From positions 1 through 26,753 of the forward strand of contig JBBREK010000025.1 in NCBI GenBank assembly GCA_038203025.1: DNA of 26,753 nt, written 5' to 3'. The notes under the pieces are model-generated. The model was not told where the DNA came from and searched no databases. It was given only the letters and a program-made list of their open reading frames with translations. Made by a program: the position numbers and the translations under genes. Source of the stretch: UBA11346 sp038203025 (GTDB taxonomy: Bacteria > Planctomycetota > UBA11346). This document shows, one piece after another, positions 23,570 through 26,753 of the stretch; positions within the stretch are counted from its first letter, which is position 1, and the number at the start of each line of letters is the position of its first letter.

Positions 23570-24475
23570 ATGCCGCACGCAGCCGACACCCTCCTGCAAT
23601 CGATCGACACCACCCGTTCCCGCGCCGTGGTCGGCCTCGATCCCCGCCCGGCGCTGATCCCCCCGGCATTGCGCCAGCAGGCCATCGCCCGGCATGGCGA
23701 CACACGCCTGGCGGTGGCCTGGGCCTTCGCGCAGTTCAATCGCGGTCTGCTGGCGGCGATCCAGGGCGCCTGCTGTGCGGTGAAGCCGCAGGTGGCCTGC
23801 TACGAGGCCTATGGCGCACCGGGCCTGCAGGCCCTGGAGGAGACGATTGCCGAGGCCGCCCGGCTGGGCATTCCGGTGATCGTCGACGGCAAGCGCAACG
23901 ACATCGGCTCGACCGCCGAGCACTACGCCCAGGCCTGGCTGGGCTGCGCGCCGGGCTTCACCGGGCCGCTGCCGGGAGGCCCGCGCGGCGACTGGCTGAC
24001 CATCAACGCCTACCTCGGCAGCGACGGGGTGAAGCCGTTCCTGACCCACGGCGCGGTGTTCGTGCTGGTCAAGACGAGCAATCCCGGCAGTGGCGAATTC
24101 CAGGGTCTCAAGCTGGCCGACGGCAGCGCCAACATGGAGGCGATGGCCCGACTGGTGCGGCAGTGGGGCGAGGGACGTCAGGGCGCCTGCGGACTGACCG
24201 ATGTCGGCGCCGTGGTCGGCGCGACCTGGCCGGCCGAGGCGCGGCGCCTGCGCGAGTTGATGCCAAACACCATCTTCCTGGTGCCGGGCTACGGCGCCCA
24301 GGGCGGCAGCGCCGCCGACGCTCTCGCCGGCCTGCGCCCCGACGGCCGCGGCTGCGTGGTCAACAGCAGCCGCGCCATCATCGGCGCCTGGGAGAAGGCC
24401 AAGGCCGACGACTGGGCCGGCGCGGCGCGCGCGGCGCTTGACGCAATGAATGCCGATCTCAGGACCGCGGGCTGA
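23570..24475 (+). CDS. pyrF: Orotidine 5'-phosphate decarboxylase (type 2)
   Basis: This enzyme decarboxylates OMP to UMP, the last step of de novo pyrimidine synthesis, in the cytosol. The protein is 301 residues, typical of the longer type 2 group. VVGLDPRPALIP lies at 20-31. The catalytic Lys/Asp set DGKRNDIGST is at 106-115 (Asp106, Lys108, Asp111). VKPQVACYEAYG, FVLVKTSNPGS and FLVPGYGAQGG are the other family motifs. The last residues (LRTAG) and the TGA stop are encoded by the left arm of a REP-like palindrome, so the original C-terminus may have been slightly different. It starts 11 bases from a divergent transporter ATG, so its promoter must lie within that gene. No other pyr genes are nearby. 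Confidence 0.95.
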   Translation: MPHAADTLLQSIDTTRSRAVVGLDPRPALIPPALRQQAIARHGDTRLAVAWAFAQFNRGLLAAIQGACCAVKPQVACYEAYGAPGLQALEETIAEAARLGIPVIVDGKRNDIGSTAEHYAQAWLGCAPGFTGPLPGGPRGDWLTINAYLGSDGVKPFLTHGAVFVLVKTSNPGSGEFQGLKLADGSANMEAMARLVRQWGEGRQGACGLTDVGAVVGATWPAEARRLRELMPNTIFLVPGYGAQGGSAADALAGLRPDGRGCVVNSSRAIIGAWEKAKADDWAGAARAALDAMNADLRTAG

Positions 24476-24521
24476 AGCCCACGTTGAGGCGTTCAAGCGC
24501 GGGCTGAAGCCCGGGGTCTGG
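24460..24521. repeat. REP/BIME-like palindrome (copy 2) shared by two convergent gene ends
   Basis: Left arm 24460-24480 (CAGGACCGCGGG then CTGAAGCCC); right arm 24497-24521 (GCGCGGGCTGAAGCCC then GGGGTCTGG). It is a diverged copy of the palindrome at 20218-20277, with a 16-base loop. The pyrF stop TGA (24473-24475) lies in the left arm. The stop of the leftward EamA remnant (24495-24493) lies in the loop, and the remnant's last residues (RPRASARA) come from the right arm. It could serve as a two-way terminator. Confidence 0.85.
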
Positions 24522-24742
24522 CCCACAGGCTGACCGCCAGACCGCCGGCCACGGTCAGCGCCAAGCCCAGCCAGGTCCACACCGTCGGCGCCTCACCGAG
24601 CCAGGCCCAGGCCAGCAGCACGGTGACGCCGGGGCCGATGGTGCCGATCACCGCCGTCGGACCGCCGCCGATGCGACGCATGGCGGCCCCGGCCAGCAGC
24701 ACGGGCACGACCGTGCCGACCAGAGCGAGGGCGATGCCGCGA
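24493..24742 (-). pseudogene. EamA/DMT-family transporter, C-terminal remnant
   Basis: The leftward frame RGIALALVGTVVPVLLAGAA, then MRRIGGGPTAVIGTIGPGVT and VLLAWAWLGEAPTVWTWLGL, is the last third of the second EamA repeat of a drug/metabolite transporter. The family has about 290 residues; only about 80 are left. Upstream, near base 24743, transporter sequence gives way to AT-richer direct repeats that read as nonsense (SGQIFRNFSGQIFWN-like), so the N-terminal 200 residues are gone. Two remaining hydrophobic segments cannot make a working transporter. The loss looks like an insertion at 24743 followed by deletion. Confidence 0.7.
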
Positions 24743-24799
24743 CTGTACACGTATAGATTCCAGAAAATCTGGCCGCTAAAATTCCGGAAAATCTGGCCG
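24743..24799. mobile_element. Putative insertion-sequence end with internal direct repeats
   Basis: Starting with TGTACACGTATAG at 24743, this stretch has two direct copies of a 19-base unit, ATTCCAGAAAATCTGGCCG (24757-24775) and the same with one change (24781-24799). The units are spaced 24 bases apart. Each holds a small dyad, CCAGA-AAA-TCTGG in the first. A TGT terminus followed by direct repeats is typical of IS21-like ends, where the transposase binds. It lies exactly where the EamA gene is cut. No intact transposase is nearby, so the family is a guess. Confidence 0.4.
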
Positions 24800-24969
24800 G
24801 GGTAGCCCACCCCGCCTGACGCGCCCCGGGCGCCCTGGTTGGCAGGGCGGTCAACCCCACCAGGGTGCCCGGACCGTGATCAACCACATGACCCGGCTCT
24901 CCATCCACCACCTGTCCGCGCTGGTGCAGCCGATTGCCCTGCTCGATCAGGTAGTCGTAGGCATGCACG

Positions 24970-25086
24970 GTGACCGGACCAGGCCACCTGACGGGCGACG
25001 CAGGAGGTGTAGCGATCGATCGTCGACGGCGGATGTCCGCGCGCACGCAGGTGACGTTCGAAGGACAGAAGGGATGATGGGATCAT
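24970..25086 (-). pseudogene. Possible N-terminal fragment of a tyrosine recombinase
   Basis: Leftward from ATG 25086 the frame reads MIPSSLLSFERHLRARGHPP and then STIDRYTSCVARQVAWSG. This resembles the SAM-like core-binding domain of phage-type integrases (a helix, then a short STI-Y motif, then a second helix). After that the frame turns to unlikely sequence, and a second frame continues (VTVHAYDYLIEQGNRLHQRG), suggesting a frameshift or a patchwork. No catalytic Arg-His-Arg-Tyr domain follows. It may be remains of the mobile DNA that cut the EamA gene. The identity is weak. Confidence 0.25.
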
Positions 25087-25507
25087 GGCCAGGCTCCGGG
25101 AGCCTGCAGACGGTATTGCCTGCAAGCTCCCGTGAGCGGCGCGACGACTATGCCAGCAGCAATGGCTCAGCAGCCACGACGGCTACGGCATTGGGGGTCT
25201 CCAGGGGGACGCCGACAGGCGGCACCTTGGATGCGAACGAAGACCACGGGGTCGACGTCACGGCTGAGCGGCGGCTACCGACAGCCCACTGGTCTGCCAA
25301 CGGCAGGCCTATGTCCAACCTCATCGAGTCCACGTGACCTCGTCAAGAGCGGTGGGCTGATAAGTCAGGCGCATGTAGTCACAGGGGTTGCCATGCGGAT
25401 TGCGCGAGGTCTTGATGGAATGCGCAGTGCATAGCAGCGACCTACACATCGTCCTGACCCAGATTACCCGGCACTGGGATCGAGGAGATGCTATGGGGGC
25501 CGTGGAA
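25087..25507. other. About 420 bp with no supported gene
   Basis: Open frames here are short and composition-like on both strands, with no family motifs I trust. A leftward frame at 25321-25542 contains RNPHGNPCDYMRLTYQP, which hints at a degraded transposase tail but is too short to call. I see no tRNA, terminator or repeat array. The stretch looks less GC-rich and less codon-structured than the rest, which fits decayed mobile DNA. Confidence 0.5.
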
Positions 25508-26395
25508 TCAGAACGCGAGACGGGACCCGAATTCAATGGCATAGCGACGGGTCAAGCCGTCGACGTCCACCGGGCGCTCGCGGAGGGGGATCACGGCGGT
25601 TGTCTCCACCGTCCATTTGCGATTGATCGACCAGGCTGCGGACAGGCGCAGGTTGACCTGAGTCTGGCCGCCGTCGCCAGCAGAGATCCGTCCACCGGAA
25701 CCGAGCAGGGTGGAGTCCTCTAACCGGCGGATGGCGATCAATTCGGTGCCTGCAATCAAACCATCGAGGCCACCCATCCGAGCTAACGACGGGTGCCAGC
25801 CAGCGCGCAAAGCAAGGTCATCGCCGCGTTGTAATTCGGTTCCGATCAAAGCGTTGGCTCCGCCAGACTGGCTGTAGCCCAGTCCGGCGCTCCAGTCTGA
25901 CCAACTCCAGCCCAGACCGACCAGCAGGTCTGTGGGACCAAGGCCGGTCTGGTACCCCTGGGGCAGTCCGGGGTTGGCATTGTCGTCCCCGGTCGGAAGG
26001 CGGGCTCCGACTTGAAATGCAAGCTCGCCCCAGGTTCGCTGGACCAGACGTTGCTCGGCCCGGATGATCGCATCACCCAACCCGCTGGCCGAACCAGCGC
26101 GTCCGTGCAGATCAATCACCGGCAGATCACCGCCCAGGCGCAGGCCGAACGAAGAACGCCAGCCCAGGGAAGCGGTGACATTCCGGTAGATCACATTCTC
26201 TTCGCTGCTGCCGGCCGCTTGGCCCAAGGTTAGTCCCACTGTCCAGGAACCATCAGCCTGTATGGAGGGTGGTGACAGGCGACACAGTCCTGCGTCAGCG
26301 CATTCCGCAAACAACGGAACCACGGCTGCTGAAAGAATGAGGCCACGCCGCAGGAGAGTGATCATCCACATGGGTCGGCCCTGGTCGGGAAACAT
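25508..26395 (-). CDS. Outer-membrane beta-barrel protein (transporter-like)
   Basis: A 295-residue protein with an N-terminal export signal (LLRRGLILSAAVVPLFAECADA) and many alternating, amphipathic strands. Examples are VGLTLGQAAG, VTASLGWRSSFGLRLGGDLP, ELAFQVGARLPTGDDNA, AGLGYSQSGGANALIG and RLSAAWSINRKWTVETTAVI. The last residues are FGSRLAF; a C-terminal Phe with alternating hydrophobics is the signal for outer-membrane insertion. This shows that the host has an outer membrane. The PTGDDNANPG turn is common in phenol-degradation MetA/DUF3187-like barrels. ATG 26395 is chosen because AGGAA lies at a suitable distance before it; ATG 26371 and 26365 are alternatives giving a more usual signal length. 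Function is unknown. It does not appear to belong with neighbouring genes. Confidence 0.7.
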   Translation of the reverse strand: MFPDQGRPMWMITLLRRGLILSAAVVPLFAECADAGLCRLSPPSIQADGSWTVGLTLGQAAGSSEENVIYRNVTASLGWRSSFGLRLGGDLPVIDLHGRAGSASGLGDAIIRAEQRLVQRTWGELAFQVGARLPTGDDNANPGLPQGYQTGLGPTDLLVGLGWSWSDWSAGLGYSQSGGANALIGTELQRGDDLALRAGWHPSLARMGGLDGLIAGTELIAIRRLEDSTLLGSGGRISAGDGGQTQVNLRLSAAWSINRKWTVETTAVIPLRERPVDVDGLTRRYAIEFGSRLAF

Positions 26396-26521
26396 TACAG
26401 TGTTCCTGGGCCCACGTTGCTTCGTCAACGCCGTTTGGGTCAGGGGCGACTGGGCAGACCGTGAGCGGCTGACCATGATCAACAGCCCGATTTTCGAGGC
26501 CAAGTCGCGCACGGAACCTCG

Positions 26522-26549
26522 CATGGAACCTTGGACATGGAACCTTGGA
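26522..26549. repeat. 14-bp tandem repeat, two perfect copies
   Basis: CATGGAACCTTGGA occurs at 26522-26535 and again at 26536-26549. A degenerate third copy (CACGGAACCTC) precedes them at about 26511-26521. It lies between the divergent barrel gene and RAYT gene. Confidence 0.85.
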
Positions 26550-26585
26550 CAGGCACGTCTTCATCTCGTAACGCCATGCGCGAAC

Positions 26586-26620
26586 TTGCGCATGGGTCAA
26601 TACGGCCCTATACGTATATC
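26586..26620 (+). promoter_or_regulatory. Candidate promoter with palindromic -10 for the RAYT gene
   Basis: TTGCGC (26586-26591), 17 bases, then TATACG (26609-26614). The -10 lies in a perfect 10-base palindrome TATACGTATA (26609-26618), which may be an operator. Transcription would begin at or next to the ATG at 26621, so the mRNA could be leaderless. Confidence 0.45.
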
Positions 26621-26753
26621 ATGCCCCTGCCCCGCCGTCTCCTGGTCCACGACGAGCAACCCGGCGCCTACCACGTCATCTCGCGCTGTGTCCGCCGCGC
26701 CTTCCTCTGCGGCGACCGCGCCGAGCACCGCCGCGACTGGGTCCGCGATCTCA
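26621..26753 (+). CDS. REP-associated tyrosine transposase (RAYT, Y1-Tnp), N-terminal part only
   Basis: The first 44 residues are present before the window ends. They read MPLPRRLLVHDEQPGAYHVI and then SRCVRRAFLCGDRAEHRRDW. The start PRR, the GAYHVISRCV strand and the R-R-x-F-L-C motif are the opening of RAYT proteins, single-copy relatives of IS200/IS605 transposases that process REP palindromes. The HUH motif and catalytic Tyr lie beyond the end. REP-like palindromes at 20218 and 24460 in this same window are plausible substrates, though which repeat this enzyme recognises is not shown. The gene has a good candidate promoter just upstream. Confidence 0.85.
   Translation, partial: MPLPRRLLVHDEQPGAYHVISRCVRRAFLCGDRAEHRRDWVRDL

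Noticed and set aside
25130..25437. Plus-strand frames in the gap before the barrel gene
   Set aside because: No motifs, no ribosome-binding site, and overlapping open frames on several phases suggest chance.
25321..25542. Minus-strand frame with NPHGNPCDYMRL as an IS66-type transposase tail
   Set aside because: Only a short vague likeness; no second motif and no neighbouring IS66 genes.

Overview
This is a high-GC window whose gene content points to a diderm bacterium, most likely from the Planctomycetota/Verrucomicrobiota (PVC) side. The pointers are a MoxR-DUF58-BatA-like-vWA operon, tandem DUF4159 domains, a PA14 protein, GH4, a RAYT transposase, and an outer-membrane barrel ending in Phe. 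The phylum is an inference. The odd length, with both ends cutting through genes (rho at base 1, a RAYT transposase at base 26753), suggests a whole metagenomic contig.

Layout. 1-91(-) is a Rho fragment joined abruptly to a 3'-truncated GH4 glycosidase (to 1098, -). A divergent AraC regulator follows (1137-2030), then a STAS protein translationally coupled to a tRNA-dihydrouridine synthase (2086-3401). A Mur ligase-like gene and argC run leftward (6030 to 3575). From 6111 to 20895 lies one rightward run of nine genes: PA14/TPR-like, double DUF4159, MoxR ATPase, DUF58, BatA-like vWA, vWA/GATase-like, an unknown exported protein, a large membrane-anchored coiled-coil protein, and a small CBM-like exported protein. 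Next come a leftward BASS transporter and degenerate YyaL-like pair (23558 to 20863), pyrF (23570-24475), an EamA transporter remnant apparently cut by an IS-like end, about 400 bp with no gene I can support, a beta-barrel protein (26395 to 25508, -) and the start of a RAYT transposase.

The nine-gene run looks like a MoxR/vWA machine. It has a cytosolic AAA+ ATPase, a soluble DUF58 MIDAS protein, two membrane-anchored vWA proteins, a 1064-residue coiled-coil membrane protein and several exported partners. Four-base ATGA overlaps join many of the genes, which suggests translational coupling. Its substrate cannot be read from sequence.

The most unusual feature is a set of short repeats at gene boundaries, almost always within a few bases of a TGA stop. 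Two of them (3403-3560 and 16838-17014) share 14-bp terminal inverted repeats (consensus NCTAGAAATCGCAG). Each is flanked by a 5-bp direct repeat, and inside each are opposing arrays of 7-bp units with a constant TTCG core. Related heptad arrays of the GTTTCGG type sit at the moxR, DUF58 and 15823 gene starts. Two REP/BIME-like palindromes sit at 20218-20277 and 24460-24521. Several of these repeats are translated: they encode the MoxR N-terminus, the n-regions of two signal peptides, the C-termini of pyrF and the EamA remnant, and a 61-codon ORF that keeps ATGA coupling across an insertion.
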